DNA of 64,000 nt, taken from the NCBI RefSeq assembly GCF_000003815.2, contig NW_023365749.1, forward strand, positions 278,678 through 342,677, in the 5' to 3' direction. The notes beneath the pieces were generated by a model that saw only the letters and a list, made by a program, of their open reading frames with translations, was not told where the DNA came from and made no database searches. The stretch is from Branchiostoma floridae (taxonomy: Eukaryota; Chordata; Leptocardii; Amphioxiformes; Branchiostomatidae). Positions 1 to 12,359 of the stretch are shown one piece after another. Position numbers and translations under genes: made by a program. Within the stretch, counting starts at the first letter, position 1. Each line of letters starts with the position of its first letter.

Positions 1-2
1 CT

Positions 3-81
3 AGAACGCCGACTCCTACACGGGCCGGTAAGAAGAAGGGAAAACGGGCGTCAAGCGAAACTTCCAGATCTCCAAGAAAAG
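3..81 (+). CDS. Possible partial exon at left edge (candidate LCA5 5' exon)
   Basis: The frame starting at base 3 is open and reads as a basic, Ser/Thr/Pro-rich stretch (RTPTPTRAGKKKGKRASSE, then TSRSPRK). It ends at an AAAAG|GTGGGT donor in phase 1. The next supported coding exon on this strand (12360-12437) has a phase-1 acceptor, so the two could be joined, which would give a basic low-complexity N-terminus like that of vertebrate lebercilins. Phase agreement alone happens one time in three and the intron would be 12.3 kb, so the exon may instead belong to another gene whose remainder lies left of the window. Confidence 0.35.
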
Positions 82-2413
82 GTGGGTGATGCGATGATAA
101 GTTAATCACCATGTCGCAATTATTGCAGAATATTGCCACAAAATTATCATGTTACATTGTAGCATAAATGTGTCAGCATATGGTGGGATCTGACACACCC
201 TCTATAAAATTTTCATGTTAAGTAATGACAAATGATATTATATTTTTTCTCAATTGCAAAAAAGGTGAGAAGCAAATGAAAGAAGAAGAACTAAAATGAC
301 ATAGCTTCAAAAAATTGGTAACAAACTTGTTTCAAAATTCATGAAATATTGCCACGAAAATTATGTTGCATATGCAAATAATTCCAACATATTTTAGGAT
401 ATGACACTGTCTGTTTTCAACAGTGTCATATTAGATCTTGATATGTTTGTTTGTTGATGAACACAAACGTGATAAACAACACTAAATAAACATACCGAAC
501 CAAGGGCGGGCTTAAAAGCTTTCGCGTCTGAAAAGGTATAAGGTCTCTGTGGTGGTATCTTATTTTGTCTTTAAGGCATTGTATTGGTATTTACAGGTGT
601 AAAGAAGTTAGATACAACCACCTTACAGTGCCTTCATAAGATATTTACAAGGATAAAACCCCTGAGGTTAACAAACACGCTATTTTGCATCTTGAGTTTG
701 TTTCGGCTGTGGTTACAACACTTGAGCGTGAAACCATGGAATTCGCTTGTTATTTTAGCTCCTCCTCTCGAAAGGACGCTGCCCCTCTTGTTTTATTCTT
801 TAGAGCTAGAAGGAAACCGAAGTTTGCTACACTAAATTAAGCACATTGTCGATACTTTTTTCAAGATTGCTTCAAGTGCTTGCTAGTTTCAATTGTCAAC
901 AATGCAGAAGTTTAACCGAAATTTTAAAACCATACCTTCGAAGCAGTATACAACAGATGACAGAGAAAGACTCAGAAACACTTTTGGAATAACCAATTCA
1001 TCAGGCTGTAATTGGAAACTAAAAGGGATGTAAACTCAAAATGCTATTATTATAATACAAATACATGATGTCATGAACTGTCTACCAATAATTTTTCCCT
1101 TTTACGATTGGCATTCTTCTAATAACTACTTATCCCTGATACATTAAAATCATTTTATCGTGATATCAACCGACATTCCCACCAAGCTAGAAACTGAAGA
1201 CTTTACCTCCCACGGGGGCGATCAGAACATAATCAAGTTCAATTTATTTCTCGTTATCAGACGGAAGCAAACATTAAAAGTGTTGACATATGGACCAGTA
1301 CGATTACCATTTTTGTTTCTAAAGAATGGGTAATTCTAGAGCAGACGCAAAGTGCTTCATGCAAATTGTACCCTGAAATATGTCCACTTATATAGAACAA
1401 AAAATTGTGTCAATTTTGCTATTGATCAATCTTTGAACACAGGAGGTTGAAGTACAAAGCAATCTTAGGTCGTAGGTTTCCCTTAGAAAAGATGCACAGT
1501 TACATGTCAGCAGTTGAACTTTTTTAGGTCCACTTTACATTGTACATCATACTACATGTCGGTAAGAGCTCTGGTACATTGAGCCTCCTTTATTTATACA
1601 TTTGTAATATTCATATGCAGAGTGCAAGTGTCTTCTTTTCTGTAAGTTACCAGCGAGAGAAAAGATTTCTGTACGTTAGAAGTCAGTAAAGCTGTTTTTG
1701 TTTCCTTCTCTTGTTGAATATGTACAGTCCTATGGTTTGTCCTCAACAGTCAGGTCATACACAACATCTGGTTTGTGACCAGGTATGTCTAGTGAGTGTT
1801 GTTGTTAGCACAGAAGTATTTGAGGTAACAACCGAGATGCTATTATTACACCAAGCCTCTATTGTAATGGCGTATTGTGAGGTTTAACCTCTATGACTCA
1901 AAACAACTATCCCGTGTAGTTTGACTTTGTTATTGCATAGTTGAGTGAGTTAATGATAATGTAGGTGAAAACCATATTGTCAGTTAACATTGACAGTTTT
2001 ACCCTGCAATGCCATTAGGCCGTCCGCAGGACCTGTCCCTCCATCGTAGGATCTAAACTTCCTTGTCAAGGAAAATTTCACCCCATCTGAACTCAATAGC
2101 ATGATATTGATAAAGAGGTATTTTCGTAAAATGACAGATTTAACAGAAAAAACAAGCACATCTATGTTCATTTAACAGGGAACGACAGAATGATAAACCA
2201 GATGGAGAGTGGACATTGTGGGCTCCCAAACAATGAGTGGGATAGAAAAAAATGTAAAGCTGGACAGCACTGATTGCCATTAACGTGTTTACTACAATAA
2301 CGTATTAACGCTGCTGTACATGTATGTACCCTACATGACCATCTCATGCATGGTTGAGTGCTTTATTCGGTAGCTCCGTTAGTCAATAGCGGTACGGAAC
2401 ACAGTTGTAGCAA
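82..2413. other. Non-coding, AT-rich; no gene seen
   Basis: Short ORFs only, none with a recognisable domain or plausible splice context. It is either the first intron of LCA5 or intergenic DNA. No complete repeat could be bounded here. Confidence 0.5.
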
Positions 2414-2820
2414 GTGTAGTGGTGTTCAGTGGTCAGGGAGTCATACTGAAGTGGTAACCAACATCCCGGTGGCCTTTTACAAGTCGGGAAACTATTAAAA
2501 GTATTATAAAACTACAATTACCAGATCCTGTATTATGGAGATTATAACTCTCCAAGCAGAGGTTTAGCTATGGCGTGTTTTGGACGTCTTTGGCAGGTGT
2601 TTTTGTTGGGATTTCTATTTTGTCAGCTTTTCATTGTGAATATACTAGCCTATCTACAGTGTAGTGGTGTCCAGTGGTCAAGCAGTCATACTGAAGTGGG
2701 TATACCACATCCCGGTGGCCTTGTGCAAGCAGGACATGTAGAAACACAAAAAAATAAGATTTACTGCAAAACTTAGTTTACCCCCAGATACTCTGGAGAT
2801 CATAACTCTCCATAGAAATT
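2414..2820. repeat. Imperfect tandem duplication, about 250-bp unit
   Basis: A block beginning GTGTAGTGGTGTTCAGTGG at 2414 recurs as GTGTAGTGGTGTCCAGTGG at 2659. Both copies continue through a shared 'catcccggtggcctt' segment and end near 'ggagattataactctcc' or 'ggagatcataactctcc'. Two diverged copies are visible. The second lies inside the inverted-repeat element that starts at 2547. Confidence 0.6.
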
Positions 2821-3009
2821 ATTCTCCATCTTCTTTTGTAGGCGTTTTTGTCAGGCTTTCCATTAACTTGATTCAGTGAGCTTTTCATTGTGCATAATAT
2901 ATACAATGTTTTATAACACACAAAGTAAAGCTGACCAAATAAAAAGCTTGTCAAAAATGCCCAAAAAGACTCTCAAAACAAGCCAGGGCCTAACCTCTGC
3001 TTGGAGAGT
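2547..3009. mobile_element. MITE with 'actctccaagcagagg' inverted ends
   Basis: The left end ACTCTCCAAGCAGAGGTTT and right end CCTCTGCTTGGAGAGT are inverted copies of each other. The same ends bound two cleaner copies at 21940-22076 and 46695-46905, where target-site duplications are visible. This copy is longer (about 460 bp), carries no transposase ORF, and contains part of a local tandem duplication. Confidence 0.6.
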
Positions 3010-3406
3010 AGACATTATTATGCTTGAAAACAATCACAAATTTGATTTGTTAAAAAAGGATTTTTCATGATGATATAACAAGAAATTGCCTTAGGAACAT
3101 AAAATTGCAAGTTTGCCTCCCCCTTTTTTCTGTTCCAAAATTGATGAATTCCATAGAAATGTATTCAAATTCAATTTAAGATAACCATTGTAAATACTGT
3201 AGGTATTACTAAGTTATTAACATGTGCCCCCTCCCCCACCAAGCTATTCTGTCATGTGTAGTAACCAGCACAGATCAGATGTCAGTAATGTTTTCTGTAC
3301 AACAAAGTCAGCTGCTGCTCAAGGTCAGCGGTATGTCTGTGTGGGTACACTCCGTATCATGTATCAGGTGAACGTGTCATGGCAAAACACTCCAGCACTG
3401 TACCTT

Positions 3407-3529
3407 AAGGTGGTAATCTCACTGCACAAGGGGCACTGGTGCGACACTGGGGGTTCGCTCACTGCAGCACTGTTGTGTTATTTTTACTGTGCCCTGCCAG
3501 TGCCCCAAGTGCAGTGAGATACCACCTTT
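3407..3529. repeat. Foldback element ending at the next element
   Basis: AAGGTGGTAATCTCACTGCA on the left and TGCAGTGAGATACCACCTTT on the right form a near-perfect inverted pair around about 85 bp. Related 'cagtga' ends appear near 17810-17862 and 48208. It abuts the element at 3530 exactly, so one probably inserted at the edge of the other. Confidence 0.6.
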
Positions 3530-3867
3530 CAGGGTTCTAGCCAGGATTTTATTTTAGCGTAGTGGGAATGGCACGGTAGCGAAGTGACTAATCAGAAGAT
3601 TGGTGTGGAAGGGGGGGGGGGTCTTGGTCCTTCCACGGTGAGATTTGAAGATGTAGAGTTGACAGTTAGGATTTTTGGTTCAGTTTTGAGTGGCATATTA
3701 TCATTTTTCATTGTTCAGACATTGATTAGTCATTGTTGAGCAAGCAAATGACAGCAAAGCACCACTACACTGGTTAAAAATTAGCGTAGTGGCCCTTATT
3801 TTAGCGTAGGGGTCACAAATTTTAGCGTAGGGGCCCACTACGCTAAAATGCACTAGCTAGAACCCTG
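3530..3867. mobile_element. Non-autonomous DNA transposon, CAGGG-type ends
   Basis: The left end CAGGGTTCTAGCCAGG pairs with the right end CTAGCTAGAACCCTG. The sequence 'ccttt' flanks both sides directly (3525-3529 and 3868-3872). The interior repeats 'ttagcgtagtgg' phrases. The ends match those of the element at 39180-39499, which has an 8-bp duplication. No coding capacity. Confidence 0.6.
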
Positions 3868-4260
3868 CCTTTACTTGTTCAGTTGTTATTACAACTGACA
3901 CAAGGAATAGATCTGAGCCACTGTACAATTTAGTGTACCTTTAATTTTTGGCTTTATTCTTCTCAAAATGATTGTTAGATTGGCATGAATTTGACATTGA
4001 TAGGGTGGCAATTGTAATGTAAGAGAACTGTTTTTTAATCATTTTTCATTTTCAAATCGATTGATTGTCTTTCCTTTCCTATTAAGAATACAATCAAAGC
4101 CAAGACATTCACTGGACAGGTGTGCTCCTAGCTAGCCTAGAAACTCATCAAGCTTATAGGTTATTACCAAAATTTAACTTAATCCTAGATACAGTGTTAA
4201 TGTTAGTACTTGTACACGACCATGCGTTGTCATATCAGTCATCTGTTACAGTGTTTCCGT

Positions 4261-5647
4261 AGCCTCTACCAGGCTTCGTGGTTTGGTGGTCTAATTGTAG
4301 AAATTGGTCAAATAGAGTAAATACTACGCTAGGGGAGTCAGCCGGCCGATTAGGGACATTCTCCAAACCAGGCTTCGTGGTTTGGTGGTCTAATTGTAGA
4401 AATTGGTCAAATAGAGTAAATACTACGCTAGGGGAGTCAGCCGGCCGATTAGGGACATTCTCCAAACCACACAGCCTGTGAGGAGTCGCTATCGTCTTTG
4501 TAGTCGACTAATCGCTATCTAATAGGTGCGAAGTGGTTAAATTACCCATTTATTGCTTTCCGACTCGCCCGTGACGGGTCTTGACAGCAGCGGCCGGTCA
4601 AGGAACATGTGACAGGAAGCGGTCAGAGGTATCATCTAAAACAACGCTAGATACCTATGTTACTTTATTAACTGCAGCCAACGGGCCCGAAAATAACTGT
4701 ATGTTTGCGAAAATAGATTGTCCTACCACCATGAGCGGGCCATTAGCACATGGTCGCGGCACCGTCCGCACGGAAACCTCCTTTCAAATCCGGCAACGCG
4801 GCAAAAATGACTGGTTCATTTTAGTAATTTCACCCATGAAAATAACGTCTGTGATTTTGTTTATCTCCTGGTATGGGTTTTAGAAGTCCCATACCTTCTG
4901 ATAAATGAGAAATTTACCGAGAAAAACAAGTTATAACAAATCACCCGCGCTTGTTGTCACGTTTGTTGATTGTCGGGCCACTTCACTAAAAGCATGGGCG
5001 AGCAGTTTGTTAAAAAGAAACACAGACGCCTTTATTTAAATAAATATTATGAAGTCATAAACTTTTTAATATTTTTTTCCTTTAAATCTTTAACGAATAA
5101 ACTTACAATTCATTTGTAAGGTTAAATGTAGAGAATAATGATACCGCACGCATCGCTTCTACCCGCATTACAGTAGGCTATCCCATTGACCCGTATTGAC
5201 CTCGCGAGCGCCATGCTGAAATTTCGGGCCGTCAAAACACAAGCCGAAAAGGCCATCTTCTACCGTGATTTCCCGACAATTATCATTGAAAATCGATGTT
5301 GCTACACCTTTGAAAATGACGTAGTCGTCTTCGGCAATATTTTTATCGCATGCGTTTTGTTGTCGTTCTTATTTTCACCTTTGTCCCAGACCTAGCTGTT
5401 CCACGCGCCCGCCGCACCCCACTGGGCGCTGGACGATTTACGACTTAAATTATCTCCAGCGCTGAGCTACTTCCTTTGTACAAATAATTGGGGGATTAAT
5501 TCTATATCGTGTGTTCTTACCGACTCCTCACAGGCTTGTGGTTTGAAAAATGGACCTTCTCGGCCGGCTGGCTCCCCTAGCGTACGGTGACTCTATTTGT
5601 CCAATTTCGACAATTAGACCATCAAACCACGAAGCCTGGTAGAGGCT
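4261..5647. mobile_element. 1.39-kb inverted-repeat element with 10-bp target duplication
   Basis: The left end AGCCTCTACCAGGCTTCGTG is mirrored by the right end CACGAAGCCTGGTAGAGGCT. The homology continues inward for about 100 bp; the left terminal repeat is itself tandemly duplicated (about 4270-4367 and 4368-4467). The decamer AGTGTTTCCG sits directly outside both ends (4250-4259 and 5648-5657), as expected of a target-site duplication. The interior has no long ORF, so it is non-autonomous. The outer ends resemble sequences at 50842-50866 and 54017-54041. Confidence 0.75.
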
Positions 5648-6308
5648 AGTGTTTCCGCCAGAGGGGCGTCCACCCGTCCAATGACGGTCTCATTTCGTTT
5701 TGGACGGCTTGAACGCAACCAGAGGCCGTCCTCATAAAAAAATTGCGACCCACATTTTGCCGAGAAATCTGTACAAAGTCGATAAATGTAAACCGCAGTT
5801 TTTTGTTTTGTATTGAAGCTAGAGGCTTAGGGGACGCCGTCCACAGTCAGAAAGCCGCTCACTGTTTGTTTTCCTATTGTTATGGTTGTTGACAATGTGT
5901 GTCGGCGGCCTTTTGCGAATTTGCCCTGTCGAAAACTTGGCGGTAGGTCGATCTCACTATAAGTATAACACTACAAACTAAACTTTGTTATTGGGAGAAA
6001 TAAGACAACACACTAACTTTGTCTAGATTAACAACTTTAGTCTCTGTTTTCATCGTAAATCATCGTAAACAAAACAAAACACAATCAGAAACATGTGCCC
6101 ACCGGCCCGGGTACTCGGCACGGGAATTCCCCGACCTCGTTCAAGTTCGTTATCGGCAACACAGCGGAAAAAATAAAGTGTTCACATAAGAGGTGCTGGA
6201 CGTAAAAAACATCAAGTATAACTTTGGTTCCTTTTGATATGAGTTTTGAGCCCGCAAAATCTCCGAAAACGGCAGAAATTTTCGGGATAATGCGCTCCAA
6301 TTTAAATC

Positions 6309-6480
6309 AAAATGGCGCTCGAGAGCTTGTTGTTTATCCTGGCCAATCACAGCGCTAGTTTCCCATGACGTCGCCAGCTTTCCCAGATCTCGCGAGAAGT
6401 CGCCGCGGGAGATTGCGGGATTTCGGCCGCCATTACGCACATTGCCGCCGATAGACGATGTTTTTCGTCATTTCTGATCC
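6309..6480. promoter_or_regulatory. Promoter-like CpG-rich patch
   Basis: Within 170 bp there are a CCAAT box (ggccaatcac, about 6340), a CRE-like tgacgtc (about 6366), the palindrome TCTCGCGAGA (about 6388-6397) and a GCCGCCATTA/GGCGGCCAT-type YY1-like motif (about 6426). TCTCGCGAGA is a known element of TATA-less, often bidirectional, housekeeping promoters. No coding exon could be tied to it. It could be the LCA5 start or an internal promoter in a long first intron. Confidence 0.45.
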
Positions 6481-6723
6481 TTGTTTCTGAACGCAAATTT
6501 CTCGATCTATGGAAGGTTTTAGATGATTTATAAGTATACCACAACATAAAATACAATATATACAAATGTTATTTCTTTTTTGAAAGTCCAAGAACCGTTT
6601 CTGGAACTTTTTAAAAGTAGTAGTACCCGTTCGGTGCGGCATACCGGTACACAGCACAAATCAAAACATCCTTGTTGTTACGGCACTGAACTTTATCGGA
6701 CGTTAGTTGTTTTGTTTTTTCTT

Positions 6724-6826
6724 GCGAATTTTCGCGGTTTTACAATTGAATGTAATTTTCGCGGTTTTACAATTAAAATTAATTTTCGCGGTTTTTTAAT
6801 TAAATTTAATTTTCGCGGTTTTCGCG
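6724..6826. repeat. Short tandem array of 'aattttcgcggtttt'
   Basis: Four consecutive units of about 30 bp each carry AATTTTCGCGGTTTT followed by an AT-rich spacer (acaattgaatgt, acaattaaaatt, ttaattaaattt). The sequence lies just downstream of the CpG-rich patch. Confidence 0.7.
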
Positions 6827-7112
6827 CCCCAAGGTGGACGGCCTCCCAGCTGAGGTCTGGCGGAAACACTGATCTGTTATGACCATTACTGTTTGGGGTA
6901 ACTGTTTGACTTGTCTCTGCCTCGGACAGGAAGCTTTGTAGCGGGGTAATCCAGGTTTAATCGATAACACACCTGGCCGTTGTTAGGGTGTTTGGGGAGA
7001 CTATTTGAACAAACCGTGGTGGAGTTATAATCAACTGTTCCTCTGGGAACCAAACAAACCGTCGGCTGGTTTAAACGTTTATGGACAGGTTTACACGAGT
7101 CTATTGAAAACG

Positions 7113-7518
7113 TAAGGCCGAGGGAAAAAATGTTTTTCCTGTTTCCCTACCTACCCTAGAAAAACCTGCCGACCCTAGACTTTTTTTGGTGGGCAGTGGA
7201 GTCACATAGTTTCCAGTTAGAATTTTTATTCAGCATGCTTCTTATTAAAGTAAAAAAAAGCTTATGTAATGAAGGATAAATGCATACACAGATTTGTAAC
7301 AATTATGAACAAAATTAAAGATTGTCATTGGAATCATATAAGTGCCCTCACACATTTCGGTTATGGAGTTGTTTAAACTGTGATATTGTATCACTATCAA
7401 TAGAGTTTGGGCCAAAGTCTCAAAAGAAAATTAAAAAAGGCAAGATAATCTCTACCTGTTGACCAAAATTTTTCAGGACTAAAACAGGAAACGCTACATT
7501 TTTTCCTAGGCCTACCAG
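7113..7518. repeat. Inverted-repeat element, 'aggaaaaaatg' ends
   Basis: GGGAAAAAATGTTTTTCCTG near the left end pairs with AGGAAACGCTACATTTTTTC near the right end. A right-end-like fragment recurs at about 43125-43195 (acaggaaacacaacattttt). No ORF. Confidence 0.45.
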
Positions 7519-8365
7519 TAATACATTCCAATTCTGTATCTCAGTGTCAATCGGCTAACATAACTACCCTTTAACATAACATGCCAACTTCATAGGCAGC
7601 AGTGCTGATAAGATATAGATCTAGATCTTCTATAAAGCAATGGAAAAATTTGAAATGTCATTCTTGTGATACTCCCAAGGGAAACACTTGTCATGGCAGC
7701 AATAACGCACACCTACATTGTGAAATGTATCCAGAGGGCAGGGGCATATTTCTTTGTTGTCCAGTTACTGCAGCGCATTCAAACATAAAACTCGGGTAGT
7801 TTGAATAAACAACTCAAATGTCTTCTATCAATATATACATTATGCCAGAAACAAAGGTGCCATGATATAATATTTCAAAATACACACAAATCATTATGTA
7901 ACATCCACTTGTGTGGAGCTCCATATATTATACCTACATGGTGCATTAAAATTTAGAAGTCGATTCTCTAAGTCCAATATGGCCAGTGTTATAGGGCGTT
8001 TATCAGCATCAGATGCCCTGAACTGTTAATAACGATGATTTATTCATGAAATAAGCGTTGAGAACACCAACACGTCATGTACTTACGTACTGTGTCACGC
8101 TAGCCGCGCTGCAAGACACACGTAAGTGGCTTCGACATTATCTGAATTCTGAAGGTGGAAGGGTCGTTATGAATTATTAACGAGGCAGTGAAATAATTAT
8201 CCTGGCAACCTTGTGCCCCTGTGGTTGATCTTGTAAGATCTTTATGTTAGAATGATATCAATTATTCAGTTCCAACGTGTGTGTATCCAGCCTGATGTGT
8301 AAGGAAATTACTGCCTTCATCAATTTATAATCATGCATGGATTACATCAATGGCTTAAAGATATT

Positions 8366-8805
8366 CGCCAAAAATAGTTACTCAAGCAACTGGATATGGT
8401 TTTGAAACGGTCAGATGTTTCGGATAGAATCCACTATCCTTCGTCAGTGACACTGAAGAGATCTGGAAGAAACAGGTCTTTTATACTCTAACTATGAATG
8501 AAGACAATTTCAGATGTCCAATAGGAAAGGTTGTAAGACAATTCAGACTGAAGACAATTTGGATTCCAAAGAAAACAAAGCTAAGCCAAAGTCAAGCTGA
8601 AGACAATTTGGATTTCAAAGGATATCAAGGCTAAGACACAGTTAATGCAAATGAGTCAATTAGCTCCTGTTGTTTTAGTTACAGGAGCTAAAAGTTAGGA
8701 TAGTGGATTCTATCCGAAACGTCTGACCGTTTCAAAACCATATCCAGTTGCTTGAGTAACTATTTTTGGCGTATCTTATTACCTGGATGTCTAACCTACA
8801 TTGAC
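8366..8805. mobile_element. Long-terminal-inverted-repeat element with 13-bp direct flank
   Basis: About 75 bp starting CGCCAAAAATAGTTACTCAA is mirrored at 8699-8772 (ending ...GAGTAACTATTTTTGGCG). GCTTAAAGATATT lies directly outside both ends (8353-8365 and 8806-8818). The right-end portion (acctggatgtctaacctaca) recurs in fragments at about 14830-14950, 39860-39950 and 56310-56430, so this is a dispersed family. No transposase ORF. Confidence 0.65.
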
Positions 8806-9499
8806 GCTTAAAGATATTGTATGGCTCAGTTCATAGCTGTCTTTGGTATCCTTCAATATCATGAAATGTTTAATATTGAAACACAACAAGAACCACTAGA
8901 CCAAAAATTCAATTAAAAACAACCAAACATTTCTCATCAAGGTCCCTCTTTGGTCATGAAACTGTTTCAAAACTGTAGCAGCTTTATATTACCACAAGAC
9001 TGACAAGTCAGTATGTCATAACCATAGACTCTATGACAGAAATTAAGATGGTATGATATAGAAGGTTAGTATGAACCTTTACATTACAATTTTTGAAACT
9101 TACCAGTAACTGAGTAGGATCCAGTAAAAATGTGGGGGTTCCTTCAAACAGCAATTCTTCAAAATTACACTGTTAGACATAGAGCTTTTTCTGTAAAATG
9201 TCATTAACAGCCCTCTCCACTCTGTATCATGTACATGTTACTAGCATGTACCTCGTGTCTATGGAAGAACCTAAGTCAGAACTCAGGTATAATTGTGGTA
9301 ATGACTGGTTAGGAGATGGTTTAATGTGCCAATCCACATTCCTGGCTCCTAGAGTCCACTTGGACTGAAGTGATGTAAATTTTCACAGTCTGTAGTTAAA
9401 GCCCCCATCTTTTCCTCTCCAACTGGAAATGCAGTATTTGGACCATCTCACATGGAACTGCAGCTACTGTGGACAGTAGTTATAAAGGAGTTAGTGTTG

Positions 9500-10080
9500 A
9501 GCAGAGGTACAGGCAGGAGTATAGAGTGCACATCTGCTTCAGTAGGACTAGTAGTGTTGTGTGCTGAGACTTGGATTCGGAAAAGAACAGTCTAGCAGGA
9601 CTTTGCTGAGATGGGCTGCAGTTGGGAGAGGGCTCGGCAGTCAGCAACGAACAGAAAGCAGTGGAAGTCAGTGATAGTCCGCCTCTGATCATTATTGTGC
9701 GCTGAAACGCAGTGAAGAAGAACAACAACTGAGATGGTGTCATCACAGGCACCGGGGCAGGAGACTTGGATATAGAGTTGAGATCTGTTGTATCACAGGT
9801 GTTGTGTAGTGAGAGATGTCACTACCACTGGTACAGAGGCAGGACATTGAGTATAGAGTTGAGATCTGTTGCAGCACAAGTGTTAGTGAGATGTACCACC
9901 ACCTGTATGGAAGCAGGATGCTCGAGTATAAAGCTCAGATCTTCTGCAGTAGGAGTGTTGTATAGTGAGAGATGGCCCCACCACTGGTAAAAGAGGCTGG
10001 ACGCTCGATTATAGAGTTGCTGTAGTTGGAGTGTTGTGTAGTGAGACACCGGTATGGCACCATCACTGGTACGAAGGAGT
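9500..10080. repeat. Degenerate tandem repeat, about 85-bp unit
   Basis: Units beginning at about 9767, 9849, 9935 and 10008 share 'tatagagttgagatctgttg', then 'gtgttgtgtagtgagag', then 'accaccactggtac'. A more diverged unit is recognisable from about 9516. The ORFs seen on both strands here follow from the repeat and are not supported as genes. Confidence 0.6.
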
Positions 10081-10174
10081 CTGGGAGCACCATGGGAAGG
10101 GAAGCTGTGTGTCATCACTGACATAAGCAGCTGTGAGACTAAGGGTACAAATGTACAGAAGCCACACGTTGTAG

Positions 10175-10300
10175 CAGGTATTCTTGTGTTTTTTACCTTC
10201 CCCAAGAAGGTTATTTTGTGTTTGTTTGTCTGTGTATCTGTGAATAGCATAACTTGATAAGCCTTGAATGGCTATTTGGTAGGTCGAAAGGGGTCGGGAA
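10175..10300 (+). repeat. Dispersed 'aaggttattttgtgtttgtctg' repeat
   Basis: The segment with 'ccccaagaaggttattttgt', then 'tttgtctgtgtatctgtgaa', then 'agcataacttgataa' belongs to a family also seen at about 29270-29480 (+), 45275-45440 (-) and 60995-61090 (-). Similar repeats are widespread in marine invertebrate genomes; here only the in-window copies were compared. Confidence 0.45.
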
Positions 10301-10304
10301 GACA

Positions 10305-12359
10305 AGGATCAACAATCGACATAGCTTAACATGCTATTTCTGTCTTCTAATCAAAATCTTGTAGGTAAGAGCTTTAGATTGTGTGTGGAAAAAGCATGTT
10401 AAGTTTGTTTACCATAATAGTATAACATGCTAATCTTTTATAAATGAAGGATTAACCAGACGGAGTAAAGGGAGAGAGAGAGACTAATAAAAGCAATTGT
10501 CCATACTTAGAATTACTAGTTCAGGTCTTATTCATAATCATAAAAGTTTAGAATTCCGTGCATAACAGAGGTATGTAAATGTGCATATTAGTAGAGGATT
10601 GTCAAGCAAAAACATATATGTAATAAATGCATGCCATATAGTCCAATTCTGCATAAGCTATCAAGGTGAAAAGATACTAAGTTTGTTGGGATGGTAAACC
10701 TATGTAATCCCCATGTTTGGGTGTCGCCAGGGGTGTTTGATACTGTGTACTGTAGGGAGAAATATACTCTATAAAGTAATCCATCTTCCAACCAATCAAT
10801 CACTCACTTAACGTTTATTAATTCAGCCAGGCAGCCCTATTGGTGTTTACGACACTTTACAAAGGTCTAGTACTATAGTAGTATAGAGTAGAGGGTCAGG
10901 GTCAATGCAGTAAAACACACTTAAACTCGCACCTAGAGTACATACGAATGCAATTATTGTGCTCCATTGTAGATCTAGGAGTCCATATCCGTGTAGGGTC
11001 TATAGCAGGCTTAGTTTATTGGAAATGTTATCAATGATTAGCTAGTTACGCTAGGATTTCTGATGTAGGAACGGTATGTCATTGAGTTCATTTGCATAGA
11101 GCTTACACCTTGGCGATACAAATTTGTTATGAACCAAACAAGTGACAAAAGTGACAACCCAGTATTGTACGTAGAAACATCGGATAGATCTATGGAGTAG
11201 ACCTTTTTTTTACCATTTACAGTATCATAGTGTGTTCTCTTGCAATTAGCCTTTGGGCCTGAGCTTGCGAATATAGGTTGTTATTGTTAGTAACAGCTAG
11301 ATGGTGACATAAAGTGAGGTTTAAACATTGATGTCCTTAATGTTGTAATTAGGCACAAATTTGACAAATCGTGGATTCTTCCGATACTTACAATAAGAAA
11401 TGCTAAATACAACAATTACATCACTTAACTTGACAAATGTCGATAACTGTCAGGGCTCTTACTGGTCAAAACTCAAAAAGTCTACATAATGAGAGAGGAA
11501 GGAAAAGGATTAAATTTTCAACTGTACATAAATGTACTTTACCTGTCATGTACTTTACCTGTATGTCATGATTGTAAAACTGGAATGAGTCCAGCAAATC
11601 TTGGATCATTTCTAAATTCATAGTTTCAATAAAACCACTCCCCCCTGGCTAAACCAAATCTAACATATTGTATGTACAGCAGATAAAAATCCTTTTCACT
11701 ATGATTGTAAACCTTTTGAGTCTTGACCAATGAGACCGCTGCCATCTGCCAGGACACATTGATTCCTCAGTTGTACTGTAGTGATAGGCAGAATGTGGCA
11801 AACAATGTGGCAATATTGACTTCACAGCTGTAAGAGTGGCAAAAGTCAGTAGAGCATGAATACATGTACCATGTATGTTTGAAGATATTTCTATGTAAAG
11901 TTGTAGTACATGTAGTAGTTATAACTAACAGTACAATGATGTATGCTATGTATCCTGATCTTCCTTTTGGTGAGCAGAAACTGCACTTTTTTTATAAGTT
12001 CCTTATTTTGATTTTTTTTCTCACAAATTACTATACTGCATTAGACTTTTGTAAGTCAACTTGGTAAAGCTTGCCTCTGGTGTAACACACTAGCTTTACT
12101 GGTACATTTATAAATGGTAGTGGATTTGTTGTACTGTACACAAATTACTTTCCACATCTAAGCTTTATTTGAAATGACATTCTGACTTTGAAGTGCTCAA
12201 TGTTTTTTCATGCTGACAAATGATACTTATATAAGTTATTATATTATTACATGTCCAAAGCCAGTTACAGATTAAAGCTTCTATTAAGGTATCAAACACA
12301 AATGTCTCAGTTACTGAAATTGGTTTGTAAAAAAAAACCCTCATGTTCTTTTCTTTCAG
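10305..12359. other. Non-coding upstream or intronic DNA
   Basis: AT-rich sequence without a recognisable exon. It ends in the TTCTTTCAG acceptor of the first well-supported LCA5 coding exon. Confidence 0.5.

Noticed and set aside
584-835. 83-codon plus-strand ORF
   Set aside because: No domain, no splice context, AT-rich surroundings.
6085-6657. Four overlapping minus-strand ORFs
   Set aside because: They overlap in different frames across a CpG-rich promoter-like patch; stop depletion from GC content explains them.
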